This document shows positions 1-10,362 of a stretch of 64,000 bases of DNA, one piece after another. The stretch covers positions 75,247 to 139,246 of the forward strand of contig NMRB01001204.1 of the NCBI GenBank assembly GCA_002633025.1, read 5' to 3'. The notes below the pieces were generated by a model that worked only from the letters and a program-made list of their open reading frames with translations, did no database searches and was not told the origin of the DNA. The stretch is from Notospermus geniculatus. Lineage: Eukaryota > Nemertea > Pilidiophora > Heteronemertea > Lineidae. Each line of letters begins with the position of its first letter. Positions within the stretch are counted from its first letter, which is position 1. The position numbers and the translations under genes are program-made.

Positions 1-447
1 TTAGATCACATTGAACCACATACGACCACATTAAAATTCTCGTCTAAACGCAAATGAGACATGATTCTGGATTCATTCTACCTGCGCGCATGCGTATTGA
101 TGTGGTTTTTCTTCCTCCACTGACCGCACTCGCTGTGGAGAGTTCCACGATAATAATTTGAAGTCGGAATGGGACCAGACTAATACCCCAATCACACTGA
201 GCTAGTTCTCATTACGTTCTTGAAAATTTTGCCGAACGGGCCCAAACTGTCTGCGAACTGAGTGGACGTAGTGGCAACTTTTTACAGTCTTTTAACGAAC
301 TTCATGGACGGGTTGGGACAGGAAGAGTGCTCCACAACTTTGAGATAACTTATTTGGCCAACTTCACACGTTCTAGCCCGTTTTACGATTTTATTAGGAC
401 GGGGCAGGACGTTTTGAGAACGACGCCAGTGTGACAGGCCCTTAATA
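1..447. other. no gene recognised
   Basis: No exon with convincing splice sites or codon pattern is visible here. The only longer open frame, on the minus strand around 282-527, is uninterrupted for just 81 codons and has no recognisable domain. If the coiled-coil gene at 952-1693 has upstream exons within the window, they are not detectable by eye. Confidence 0.5.
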
Positions 448-811
448 AAGGGAGACATGCGAAAAATATTGCCCGGCGGGCACAAGTTGTCTGAGTTGTA
501 GCGCCGTCTGTTAATACACGGTGACACTACGCTATATCACAGGCGCCTGCAGAGCTATCAGTGAGTTTCGAAAACTTTTCTAACCAAACGTTTCTAAAAA
601 ACACAACACGTATCTAAAAACACACCACGAGCTCATAAATCCGTGAGCTCGGGGTGTGTGTTTTACAAACTAGTGTTTTTTGGTTAGATACGTGTTCTAA
701 TAGCTCTACAGGCGCCTGTGATATAGTGTAGTGTCACCGTGTATTTACAGACGGCGCTACAACTCAGACACCTTGTGTCCGCCGGGAAATATTTTTCGCA
801 TGTCTCCCTTT
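448..811. mobile_element. TIR hairpin element (MITE-like)
   Basis: The left arm (448-558, starting AAGGGAGACATGCGAAAAAT) is repeated in inverted orientation at 700-811, giving TIRs of about 110 bp separated by a 140-bp loop. The loop itself has partly complementary pieces (TTTCTAACCAAACG against GGTTAGATACGTG), so nearly the whole 364 bp can fold. No coding capacity is seen. Small size and long TIRs suggest a non-autonomous DNA transposon; the superfamily is not assigned because no clear target duplication is visible. Confidence 0.75.
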
Positions 812-951
812 AACATGCGTGTGTGAACGCTACCCAAAAAATTGGAACGCATCCGGTCCAGAATGCGGGTCGATCGCATCGAATCGGAATGTGTTTTTTT
901 TGCTTGGTCGTCTAAACGGCCCTAATGCTATCTTTGTACTCTCACTTCCAG

Positions 952-1693
952 GTGAAGACAAACGAAGTCTTGGAGAAACACTTGAAGCAAATGGAGGAGG
1001 ATAAGAATGAATATCTTCAGAGGATCTGACGACAGTCAATCAACAACTTGAGGACAAGGTCAAACGACTTACTGATGAGATCCATAAAATGGTGAGTATC
1101 CTTCACATCAATTTGGTTCACTCCTTGTAACCCAAGATTGATTTTTTTGTGGAAATGGAGGTAGGCATATACAGGTTGAGTCAAAAATGTTCCTCCCAAC
1201 TTTCTTGGTCTGCCGTACAAACTTGCATTTCTGGTCACCGTGGAACAATGGGCTCTTGTGACCATATGCGTGGTCTCACATAGATGATTTTTACACAGGA
1301 CTTGGTAAACATCCATAGGAAAAGGATAACACCATTTTTTGTTTCAGTACTACCTGTCATAAACTTTGTATGGCAGGCCAAGTAATTTGGAGGAACATTT
1401 TTTTGACTCACCCTGTATAGTCCCAAGAGCCCTTTAGAGTATATGTTTACTGTTCTTTAAAGGGGCAATGTAGAATATGATCCCACTTAAGACACAATCT
1501 GCATCAGATTTCTCCCTTCCAGAAAACTCAGGTAGAAGTCACCGAGAAAAGTTCACAACGGTTGCTCCATGAACTCAACCAGGAGAAGAGGAAACAGATC
1601 ACCATCACCGAGCTGACAGAGAAGCTGAAGGGAGCTAAAACTCGCATCAAGGAGTTGACCAAGACCATTGATTCATTAAAACAGAGTTGTTAA
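952..1693 (+). CDS. C-terminal coiled-coil exons of an unidentified gene, frameshifted
   Basis: Two exons are supported. Exon one (952-1091) follows an AG acceptor at 950-951 and ends at the donor GTGAGT (1092). It encodes a charged helical stretch (VKTNEVLEKHLKQMEEDKNE), then after about residue 24 continues in the next frame as LTTVNQQLEDKVKRLTDEIH. Its 140-bp length is one base short of keeping phase, so a single base is missing near 1023-1027. Exon two (1523-1693) follows CTTCCAG and encodes 56 residues rich in K, E, Q and L with heptad-like spacing, ending LTKTIDSLKQSC and a TAA at 1691. Upstream exons must lie before 952, possibly outside the window. The frameshift may be a sequencing error, an allele or decay. 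Low-complexity coiled coil prevents naming the family. The intron holds a mariner-like MITE, and another transposon begins 46 bp after the stop codon. Confidence 0.55.
1168..1419. mobile_element. Tc1/mariner-like MITE in an intron
   Basis: A 252-bp sequence bounded by TATACAGGTTGAGTCAAAAA on the left and its near-perfect inverse on the right (TTTTTTTGACTCACCCTGTATA). TIRs run about 55 bp, including the shared GTTCCTCC and TTGGTCTGCC/TTGGCCTGCC blocks. CAGGGTGAGTCAAAAA-type ends and a TA flank are typical of mariner-derived miniature elements. It sits wholly within the intron of the coiled-coil gene and has no coding capacity. Confidence 0.7.
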
Positions 1694-1735
1694 GTTTGTC
1701 TTCCTCAGCACTTTTGCTATAGTGCACCCTCGCTC

Positions 1736-3326
1736 TTAGGCCACGATTACATAGAGCTATACGCTATTCGGTATTCTAGGCACGTTTCGTAGGGCACGCG
1801 TATAGTCTAAATCGAGCAAGGTTATTTCAATGAGTGGTTTACATCAGACTAAACTAAACCTCAATAATTTATCTATACCTTTAGTACGACATCAGTTTGC
1901 TAAATATTGTCCTAGATAGTGTTGTCCACCTGCATAATTCTCTTCCAGTCAGTGTATCCGGGAAACTTCACACGCATAGCATTCAAGGTTTTAAACTTTA
2001 TTATAAAAACTACATTCTAGCTACTTATGATGTTAATTGCACTATTCCAAATTGTTACGCTTGTCAAATTGTACATAGAGTTTAAATCGTTTTGGTATCA
2101 GTTGGCTTGTTTTTCACACATCTTTGTTGGTATAGTTCTCTCTCCCTTCTGATTTAAAGCTGAACTCCATGAACAAAAACCACAGCGCCGCAGTATGGTG
2201 GTCTACAGAAGTGCAAACGCCCTTCGAAACACCTCCAGAACATGATAGACCACCAGCGTATTTGGTGGCGCCACTGTATTTAATCTCAGGCTTTCTATCG
2301 AGACACATCAAGAGATAGTGTCCAAGTGACAGAGCCTGAGTAGACTTAGTACAATCCGTAGGAACTTGAGCATGAGGTTGGTCAGGGTTCTTTAGTGATT
2401 GCGCGCAGTTAAAATATGTGGTACAATGGCAATAACTTCGGCATCAACAAATAATACACCACTCGTCTGAGTTTCAGAAACTCAGTTTGGTATCATTGCA
2501 AACATGTTGCACATAAATCTTATTTTATTTCTTTTGCCATAGTTTTGTTATTTGAATATATTTTCACAGAAACGCAATGTACTTGATATGAGCAATAATG
2601 CATACATGACTCGCGCGATGTGTGTGTATTTGGAGAAAGAATATTTAATTGATTGCGGTAATTATGACCAAAGGGATAAAATAAGAATTATCCCCAACCT
2701 ATACATAATGATATCTGATGACGTTGATATACGTCAAATGAGTGTTGTATTGTTTTTGAATGCATAAATGTTTTCAACTGGTGCTTTGGTAACACCATAA
2801 ATGTCAACAAGACGTGAATACTATAGAATAGTGACCGACTTTACTCTCTGGTTCGGGAAGAACCTAATGCCTTCGACCCTGCAGAAGTCACTGGATGCCA
2901 TGTCTTGATGTTGCTCTATTGACTGACTCAGGGTGAATACAGTGGCGCCACCAAATAGCCTGGTAGTCTATCATGTTTCGGAGGTGTTTTGAAAGTGCCT
3001 TATGGTCGTTTGCATTTCTCTTGACCACCACCGTGGCGTGGTGGTCTTTTTTTTAGTGCTCGGATCTCCAGTTTTTGTTCATGCAGTTCAGCTTTAATTA
3101 AGAACCCATTATGTACTACTTATGGGCACAAACGCCAGCGACCACTGACGGTCTTGTTTGTGTCCTGACCATTGTCATTTATATTGTAATTCTCTCTGTT
3201 AATGTGTTGGTCTAATAAATAAATAAATATTCTGAGGGCACGCTATTCGCTTTTTGTTCGTATTGTGCATGTCCAATTTTTGACCGAATACCGAATAGCG
3301 TATCGCTCTATGTAATCGGGGCCTTA
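1736..3326. mobile_element. 1.6 kb TIR element with TTA target duplication
   Basis: The element proper is 1739-3323, bounded by GGCCACGATTACATAGAGC and its inverse GCTCTATGTAATCGGGGCC, with TIRs of about 40 bp. TTA is present at both sides (1736-1738 and 3324-3326). The 3-bp TWA-type duplication fits PIF/Harbinger. No transposase is seen, so it is non-autonomous. It carries an inner foldback (2156-3095) that belongs to a second family. AATAAATAAATAAAT at 3214-3228 could supply a poly(A) signal to the gene ending at 1693 (inference). Confidence 0.7.
2156..3095. repeat. foldback of a dispersed family, nested
   Basis: The block 2156-2281 (starting AAAGCTGAACTCCATGAAC, ending GGCGCCACTGTATT) recurs inverted at 2937-3095. 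A third, single copy lies at 61366-61500. Shared internal landmarks are GAACATGATAGACC and the GGCGCCAC box. No coding capacity is seen. Confidence 0.7.
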
Positions 3327-3513
3327 AGGCGCCGCTCCACGTGACAGTTTTCGATCGAAAGATTGCTGTCAGATAGTTAATTATTGCTCTCCGACAGCAA
3401 TAATTGCTGTCATACAGTCACTAGCTGAACAACTTCCACGGGATAGTCTTTGGACAGTTGCTATCTGACAGAAAACTTTCGACAGAAAACTGTCACGTGG
3501 AGCAGCGCCTTTA
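3324..3513. mobile_element. 184-bp MITE with TTA target duplication
   Basis: The sequence 3327-3510 begins AGGCGCCGCTCCACGTGACA and ends with its inverse GGAGCAGCGCCT. Arms of about 50 bp include ACAGTTTTC and the repeated CTGTCAGATAG motif. TTA lies on both sides, and the left TTA is the same copy that bounds the neighbouring 1.6 kb element. PIF/Harbinger-type by target site. Confidence 0.7.
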
Positions 3514-3646
3514 GGCTTCCTTTGCATGGAAGTATACGCTATACGAAAACGCCGGTTAACAATGGCTTCACGGTCGTGAAACCTCAAAATTCCTTTGTTA
3601 ACCGGCGTTTTCGTATACCGTATACTTCTATGTAATGGAAGTCTTA
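3511..3646. mobile_element. 130-bp MITE with TTA target duplication
   Basis: The sequence 3514-3643 is a hairpin with arms of about 50 bp (ATACGAAAACGCCGGTTAAC and its inverse GTTAACCGGCGTTTTCGTAT). It is flanked by TTA on both sides, sharing the left copy with the preceding MITE. Its terminal block ATTACATAGAAGTATACG is recognisably related to the ATTACATAGAGCTATACG end of the 1.6 kb element, so the two belong to one lineage. Confidence 0.7.
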
Positions 3647-4001
3647 CGAACCTCGATTTTACAAACCCCCGGATACTATGAACCCAACGCCTGGCTCCCA
3701 AAATTGCATAACATGTATTTAAATCCTCTCTGTTATGAACTCTGCAGGCATTAGTACGAACTTAACCCGTGGACGCCGAAGGGTTCGTAATAGTGAGGAG
3801 GGACTGTACATGTAGTTGGTGGTTATTATTGACTTTTTGTTGGTCAGACTAGTTTGGTAGGATTGTTGGAGGTAACGGGGGTACATGGACAGGCAAACCT
3901 CGTTATACCGCCACAGACAATTGACTTTCTCACTTAAACATGTTGAAGGCACTTCAACATTGCCACCAACAATACCCTCACTGTACCGCCGCTGGGAGGC
4001 A

Positions 4002-4372
4002 ATGTAGAAATAGCGGAATCAGCGGATCTGGCGGATTCAGCGGATTCTGTATAAAATTGAATAAAATTTGATAATAAATGGAAGTTAATTTTAGCAATAT
4101 AATTTTTCAAGTGTTCTATGTGCTGCACAGGTTATAAAGGAAAAGCCGCAACAGCGTCGCGAACCGCAACTGGCCGAACTATTCCTGCACACCATTTTTG
4201 TTGCCCTATTTGGATTACTGACTGTAAAAGTTATTTTCGCGGTCCTTTATAATCTGTGGGACGCATGAAAAATTATATTACTTAATTAGTTTCCATTCAT
4301 CATTGAATTTTATTCAATTTTATACAGAATCCGCTAAATCCGCCAGATCCGCTGATTCCGCTAATTCTACAT
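4002..4372. mobile_element. 370-bp TIR element with GCGGA repeats
   Basis: ATGTAGAAATAGCGGAATCA on the left is matched in inverse by TGATTCCGCTAATTCTACAT on the right. Arms are about 70 bp and contain the repeated GCGGATCTGGCGGATT block. It lies between the two units of the segmental duplication. No coding capacity is seen. Confidence 0.7.
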
Positions 4373-4684
4373 GGCCCTATGAACACAACGCCTGGCTCCC
4401 AAAATTTCATAACATGTATCATAAAGACATCAAACCCATGTATGTATTTAAATCCTCTCTCTTATGAACTCTGCAGGCATTAGTACGAATTTAACCCTTG
4501 GACGCCGAAGGGTTCGTAATAGTGAGGAGGGACTGTAGTTGGTGGTTATTATTGACGTTTTGTTGGTCAGACTAGTTTGGTAGGATTGTTGGAGGTAACG
4601 GGGGTTCATGTACAGTCAAACCTCGTTACACCGCCACAGACAATTGACTTTCTCACTTGAACATGTTGAAGGCACTTCAACATT

Positions 4685-5100
4685 AGCGAGGTTTTGCAAG
4701 CTTACGTTTTACATTAACGATTACAATTTGAAAACGTCATAACGTCGGCTATGCGGGAGTTTTTTACGCGCAAATCGGTTGCTACGCGTAAGAAACGTAC
4801 GATTTGATCAACGCCAAATCTTTCACGTTTGTAATCAAATAAATCGCTTTCAATTTGACACACCTAATAATGGGTTTTTGTCCAAGTTGTAGTGAAGATT
4901 ACAAGTAAAATGATGGACCTATGTGTCTTTGAGAGCCGTACAAACATGGGATACATCGACAACATTTTATCGTACACGAAAAGCCTTACGTCAGATGATG
5001 GCGCCATCGCGTCACAAGGCGTCGCGTCACTCTGTAATGACGTCATGACGTCGTTAAATCGTAATCGTAAATGTAAAATGTAAGCTTGCAAAACCTCCCT
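4685..5100. mobile_element. 416-bp TIR element; empty site preserved nearby
   Basis: The left end AGCGAGGTTTTGCAAGCTTA and right end TAAGCTTGCAAAACCTCCCT are inverse copies, with further complementarity through ATTACGATTT-type blocks. The flanks read CAACATT before and ATTGCCACC after, while the paralogous unit at 3955-3966 reads CAACATTGCCACC without interruption. This directly shows insertion with a 2-3 bp target duplication (TT or ATT). Confidence 0.8.
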
Positions 5101-5204
5101 ATTGCCACCAACAATACCCTCGCTGTACCGCCGCTGGGGACTGTACATGGCTTCTCCATTGTGACCAATCTGATCAGAGATTAGCTGAACAACACAGTAC
5201 AAAT

Positions 5205-5496
5205 CCTTAAAGGACCACAGTATTGCTTCCCAATCCTGCGTTACACCTACCCGCGTTAAGGGGGAGACCTCTATCAACGACTTGGTAAACTACCGCATGC
5301 AACTAGTCTCGCGCAGCCAGCCGTTTCGTTCCGCAGTACTGCTACACGAACTTGTTCGATCCCCAGCGGCTGGGTTACCGAGACTGTAATCATACATTCT
5401 CCAACACTGGGGCGAATGGCTTAACTACAGTATTGGAGCATGGTGCCGGTGGCGCCGGCTGTCGACAGAAAGATGCAATACAGTGGTCCTTTAAGG
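5205..5496. mobile_element. MITE-like element, 22-bp TIRs
   Basis: CCTTAAAGGACCACAGTATT at the left matches GCAATACAGTGGTCCTTTAA at the right with one mismatch over 22 bp. The interior of about 250 bp has no coding signal. Only the terminal pairing supports this call. Confidence 0.55.
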
Positions 5497-6467
5497 GCGA
5501 GCTGTTGTTGTGAATTTTTGAAATGTGGTCAGGCGTTGTAAATAAAAGATGTCAAAATACCATAAAAGTACAAGTTGTATGACGGAAATGAAGGCACCTC
5601 TGGGGTCTATAAGTCAAAAGGAATTGAATGAGACGCATCTTGGAACGAACTAATTAGCTAATAAGTTGAAACAAAAGACAAGTAATCGGTACACTTTCCA
5701 AAGAAATGTTACATTTTGAAGATCAAACGACATGTGGATCATAAAGTTCGAGTTTTGTTCTACTTAGTCCACCCATTTTGTTAGCAATATTTTCAACAGG
5801 TATAGAGTACTCGGCATGCGAATTCCATGATTGCTGCCAGATTTTCCAAAACAGGGCGGCCATATTGGATTTGGATTTTACTTCCTGGTTGTCCTTTTTG
5901 TACTGAGCGTGTATGGTTCACATGAAGAGCATGTCAGGACACCCTCGTCACCCCAGGTTCTATGTGTTTGTGACATTGTTGTCAAACCTTCAATGTGTCA
6001 TTTACACGCTCCTTCTCCAAGAAAATTGTACCTGTTTTTCATGTTTGGTGAATTTCTTTGTTATTGATTATGTAATGTAATTAAGCTGTAATTCTTGGGA
6101 CTTTGCTCATTTTCTGTTTCTATAAAGCACAGTGATCACATTGGACCATAAAAACAGTCAACTCGAGGTGTCCTTATTGCTTTTCTCATAGGGGCCTCAA
6201 TTCAAGCAATATGAAAATGTCAAACGATGGCTTGCCCTTAATAAAGGAACATTACCATTAGCGAAAAAAATGTAGTCTAATGTAGCCCGATCCTTTCAAT
6301 AAACTTCATTATGACAAAACTTGCCATTGAACCACCCTTTCTTACGTTAGCTAACATGCTGTTGGCTATAATTTGTACCTCCAGGTTTCGCGCGGATGGA
6401 GGCAGCCGTTACGTAATGCGATGTGACGTAGCTCCGGCCACGGGGATCTGGGGATTAGTTATGAGAT
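5497..6467. other. no gene recognised
   Basis: Unique-looking A/T-rich sequence. A possible open frame at 5831-6067 has a hydrophobic run (FYFLVVLFVLSVYG), but there are no supporting splice sites, domain or codon pattern. Confidence 0.4.
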
Positions 6468-6885
6468 TAGCGAGGTTGCGCACCTTTCCGACTCCGACTC
6501 CGACTTCAACTACGAGAATGAACTGCAGTGCGCTGTGGACATCCTTGATAAAAACGATTTGATAGACGTTTTCATTTCGTCAAGCACCATAAATTGAAGG
6601 CAGAAAAATTTGGCCTTATAAATGGGAAGTGCGGATAAATAGTGAATATTGAAGTCGTAATCCTATTCGTTACGACTTGAAACACGACTATAATATTTGC
6701 GATTATGTGCAGGTTATGTGCAGATTATGTGCGATTATTACAGGTCAAAGTTATTCTGCCAAAAAGTTACGGCATTTTACGATTTGTAAACGTCTATCAA
6801 ATCGCTTTTATCAAGGATGTCTACAGCGGACTGCAATTCATTCTGGTAGTTGAAGTCGGAGTCGGAAAAGTGCGCAACCTCGCTA
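6468..6885. mobile_element. 418-bp TIR element (TAGCGAGGTT family)
   Basis: Starts TAGCGAGGTTGCGCACCTTT and ends with the inverse AAAAGTGCGCAACCTCGCTA. Arms extend about 110 bp through GACTCCGACTTCAACTAC and CATCCTTGATAAAA blocks. The same TAGCGAGGTT end occurs on the 4685 element and as solo ends elsewhere, so this is a family. No coding capacity is seen. Confidence 0.75.
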
Positions 6886-6957
6886 TCATTGACGATGTTC
6901 GAGGTTACTCTATCGGTCCAATGTCATGCGCGAAAAGACTCTCTTGCAGGATGCAAT

Positions 6958-7060
6958 TTTTGTGGTACCAACCATCTCCTGAAATGATTACATCATAGAA
7001 ATAAAGTCCGATTTCGTATTTCGCATTTCGTTTGTCATGAGATTTGCGAAACCTCTCTAT
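6958..7060 (+). repeat. dispersed ~100-bp terminal repeat, copy 1
   Basis: TTGTGGTACCAACCATCTCC through TTTGCGAAACCTCTCTA is repeated in inverse orientation at 58388-58495. Shorter diverged copies lie near 53790-53860 (inverse) and 60310-60400 (same orientation). The outer edge AACCTCNCTA matches the inverse of the TAGYGAGGTT ends, so it is probably one end of that TIR family. Confidence 0.6.
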
Positions 7061-7617
7061 TCTCCAATACCGTAAATCTGCCTTTCGCCCCAGTGTGTTG
7101 GAGAATATATGGTTACAATACAATGCATAGGGCCTACGTGGACACCCTAGGAACGAGAGTTGTTCTGCATGGGGCGAGGTTGATAAGCGGTAGTTGAACA
7201 ACATAGCGTGTTCGATTTCTTCCACCGGCCAGGCACTAGCGCTTTCTCACACATGCGCATTGGAGGCCAATAAAAGAACGGTGTCGTGTCAATCTACGTC
7301 ATCTTCGGAGGTACTCGGCTACATTCGGGCGGCCATCGTAACCTACCTCGACTGTATATAGGAGCCTTGGCGTAGTACTCATCTCGCAAATCGCGAGATA
7401 ATTCAGTGATTCGCCGCAAGTGAGTGAATAGTATGTGACCTTGACCGTAATCGTCCACACTGGATATAGTGCAGACCTATGCTGGTATTTTTTCACGTAT
7501 TAACGGGTTCTTTGCACATTATATCGGTGGGATAATTTTATTTGTTGTAGAATATGAAGTTGTTAAGTGGATTTAGGCAAATTCTAGCCAGTGATAACAC
7601 CGAGGCTAGACTGATGC

Positions 7618-8500
7618 AATCTGAACGTCAGAGAACGATTCGTGCCAACATCGTAACTCTGACGTATATCGGACAGCGCCATATTGCTCCGGGAACTACT
7701 TTGATGATGACAGTCCGACAAGACTGTTCAAATCTATCCATTTGAATGATCTAAGTCACCAATTAGGCATTGTGAGTGTTGCTACATATAGAAAAATGAG
7801 TTGCCTTACCTGACGAAGGGTTAGTCACGCTATAACAGCACGTTGAACTTCTCAAGTGGTGAAGCTATGGCGGCCATTGTTGTTTCGTGATCGAGGTGGG
7901 GAGGGATAAACAGTCACCTAAATGCATACGAATTTTTCAATAAAAATCGTTACAAAATGCACAGTTAACCACTCAAACGTTTTTATAGTTATATTCATTG
8001 CGAAATAACTCATTTTGTGCAAACAAACATCACTTAAATAAAAAATTATAAGGGAACTATTTCTAGTCTGCGCAATGCTACAACCGCATCACTTCTGACC
8101 TGATCACCGACCATATGGTGGTCGAACTTAATCCGCTATATACGGACGAGGTGCTTTCAATGGCTGCCCGAAGGTTGCCGAAAGCTTCCGAGTCGAAGAC
8201 GATTGGGACTGATGCAATGTCGAAACCAAAATGGCCGCCCGGCCTTCGCTTCACCACTTGAGAAGTTCAACCTGCTGGTGTAGCGTGAGTAGCCCTTCAT
8301 CAGATATAATGCTTCAACTCATTTTTCTGTGTGTCACTCACAATCCCTAATTGGTAACTTAGGCTAGATCATTCAGATCGATTGATTTGAACAGTCTTGT
8401 TGAGCATGACCGAAGAAGTAGATCCCGGAGCAATATGGCGCTGCCCGATATACATCAGAGATACGATGTTGGCACGAATCGTTCTCTGACGTTCGGATTG
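7618..8500. mobile_element. 883-bp foldback with ~250-bp arms
   Basis: The arm 7618-7865 (CAATCTGAACGTCAGAGAAC ... AGTGGTGAAGC) is repeated inverted at 8249-8500 with scattered mismatches and small indels. The loop is about 380 bp. Open frames read through the arms (for example 7554-7745) exist on both arms but encode no recognised domain and follow from the inverted symmetry. Best read as a foldback or long-TIR non-autonomous DNA element. Confidence 0.75.
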
Positions 8501-8502
8501 GT

Positions 8503-8591
8503 GTCGTGTTAGACACAAGTAAACGTCATGGCGGATGCGCTCTGATTGGCTGATTATCCGCCATGATACTTTACTCGTGTCTAACACGAGC
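8503..8591. repeat. hairpin, 34-bp arms
   Basis: GTCGTGTTAGACACAAGTAA and its inverse near TTACTCGTGTCTAACACGAG bracket a 19-bp loop. The arms include the matched blocks CATGGCGGAT and ATCCGCCATG. It abuts the right arm of the preceding foldback. Confidence 0.65.
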
Positions 8592-8880
8592 GCGTTCGAT
8601 TTCTTTTGCACGCCGATGTACACACTGATGTATGCGAGGGCTGTGTTCATCTCACAATCGGAAGTGACATCATGCTTTGCATGCTGGAATACCTCCCGAA
8701 GTAACCGGCTGCAGGGGTAGGGTTAGTAGTGCCTGGCGCGACAGGCGGGACTTGGAGAACTTCCGGTAAATAAAGCGCTGTCGTGCCAGGCCAGTGTAGG
8801 CGCCTTTAAGTTTTCCAACACGCTAATTGTGAATCGTCGCACGTAGTTCTTTGGATGGCGCTCAACGTTAGGCAGGTGTA

Positions 8881-9309
8881 CCCGGTCCCAACATAGCTCT
8901 GACGGAGAAAGGGACAGGTGTCATAGAATGTAATGCCTCCGATATCAGATGCCCGCTTCTTTTGTTGAGGGGACATCTGGTAACAGAAGTTCTGTTTGTC
9001 AGTGCCCGGCTGACCCTTAATCCGTCAGAATCTATTGTTGTGGGGCATCTCATATCGGGGGGCATGACATTCTACGGCACCGGTATTGGGCGGCCATACT
9101 TGGCTGAAAGCAGCCAGGTTGTGACGTCAGAGAGGATTCCCCTCAGTACTGAGAAGTAGCTCACTTACCTCACATCCCAAAATAGCTAATCAATCAACTG
9201 TGACGTTACAAATTCAAATGCAAAAAGAGCTAGCCAGCCAATCAACTCCGTCGTTACATCAGGCAATACCGGTGGTCCCTTATCCTTTAGCTATGTTGGG
9301 ACACCGGGA
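8881..9309. mobile_element. TIR element with nested inverted repeat
   Basis: The outer ends CCCGGTCCCAACATAGCT and AGCTATGTTGGGACACCGGG are inverse copies with a small offset. Inside, 8916-8954 (GGTGTCATAGAATGTAATGC) is matched in inverse by 9042-9082. No coding capacity is seen; the small size fits a MITE. Confidence 0.55.
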
Positions 9310-9639
9310 ACCAGTCTAGCTCAAAGTTTTTAAAACAAAGTTTAAAATAGAGTTTAAAACATAAGTTTAAAACCAAATTGTGAATACAGGGTGTATCAGA
9401 AAAACTAGGCTCTCAAAAAGTCACCATAAAATAAACAATAGGCCTACATAGAGATGAGTTTTGAAAAACTGTCTAGAGAATGTGATTCTGCATCGAATGA
9501 TACCAGTGTCATTGTTTACACTTCACGTTTCAATGAGTAGGGACAGTTTCAATTTTGAAAAATTGAAGTCCTTTGCGCACGGAAGTCCTGACAGCACAAT
9601 GTGGGTGTGACAATTCATTGTTTTGTTGTTTATATAAGC

Positions 9640-9990
9640 CAAGTATGTTGTTTAGAATGATACCGCACAAAGGATAGTTTTGTGGAACCGTACCAACTCC
9701 ATGCCACTGCATGTGATATGACAATATAAGCCAGGAAAGAACTCAGTAACATAGATGGCAGCACTTAGTAGTACTCCTGAACCCTACCAGACATAATATG
9801 TTGTCTAGAATGATACCAGACATAGTATAGTTCTGTGCAACCGTACCAAGTTGGTAGCCAGTTTGGTAACCAACATAGGATGATACTACACCTAGTATGC
9901 TTTTGTGCAACCGGCCCCTGGGGCCAATTCCATAAAAGCATTCTAACTTGGAATGATACTAGGGCTTATCAAGGTTCCAAATGCTTAGTT
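9640..9990 (+). repeat. degenerate direct repeats, AGAATGATACC unit
   Basis: Blocks of about 45-50 bp starting AGAATGATACC or AGGATGATACT and ending TTTTGTGCAACCG recur at about 9655, 9805 and 9877, with a partial copy near 9952. Spacing is irregular, so this is a decayed tandem array or the scrambled interior of a transposon. A TIR-like motif CAGGGTGTATCAGAAAAACT lies upstream at 9387. Confidence 0.5.
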
Positions 9991-10074
9991 GGTTGCTTGT
10001 TGGAAAACAACTAAATCTTGTTGCATAAAACCATTCTATGGACCATTCTTATGCTCAGTTCACACGATCCAATT

Positions 10075-10362
10075 TTTAGCCCGCTTGGCCGCAAGGCCCA
10101 GCAGGGCTTATGCTGTGGTTGGGGTCATTTAGTGGTGGTCTGTCCTGCGTCCGTACGGCGGTACGGCGCTTCGTCCGTAAACTTTTGGTTTGTTAGCGCT
10201 CTAGCGCCTTTATTTTTTGACGAATCTTTTTGGTCTTCGGTGGGTCTATATATAGGCCTAAGATCTAGGTCGAGTTCGATTTTGAGCACGATTGGATTCC
10301 TATTTTGGCCTCCAGGGGGCGTTTTGTGAAAAATTTCAAAGGGCTATATTTTGATAATGGTT
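10075..10362 (+). repeat. dispersed repeat, copy truncated by the gap
   Basis: The stretch from GCCCGCTTGGCCGCAAGGCC through AAATTTCAAAGGGCTATATT is repeated in inverse orientation around 39549-39933. Shared landmarks are CGTCCGTAAACTTTTGGTTT, TTAGCGCTCTAGCGCC and GGATTCCTATTTTGGCC. The copy runs into the run of N. Confidence 0.75.

Larger units (their letters stand above)
3675..5140. repeat. segmental duplication of a ~320-bp unit, each copy with its own insertion
   Basis: Unit one (3675-3996) and unit two (4377-5138 minus an insertion) share long identical stretches such as TCGTAATAGTGAGGAGGGAC and TGTTGGAGGTAACGGGGG, with scattered substitutions and a small indel near 4421. The copies end in the same GCCACCAACAATACCCT block. 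Unit two is interrupted there by a TIR element, while a different TIR element lies immediately after unit one. No coding function is recognised. Confidence 0.8.

Noticed and set aside
5831-6067. Small membrane-type ORF with a hydrophobic segment
   Set aside because: Only 78 codons in A/T-rich sequence, with no family resemblance or signals.
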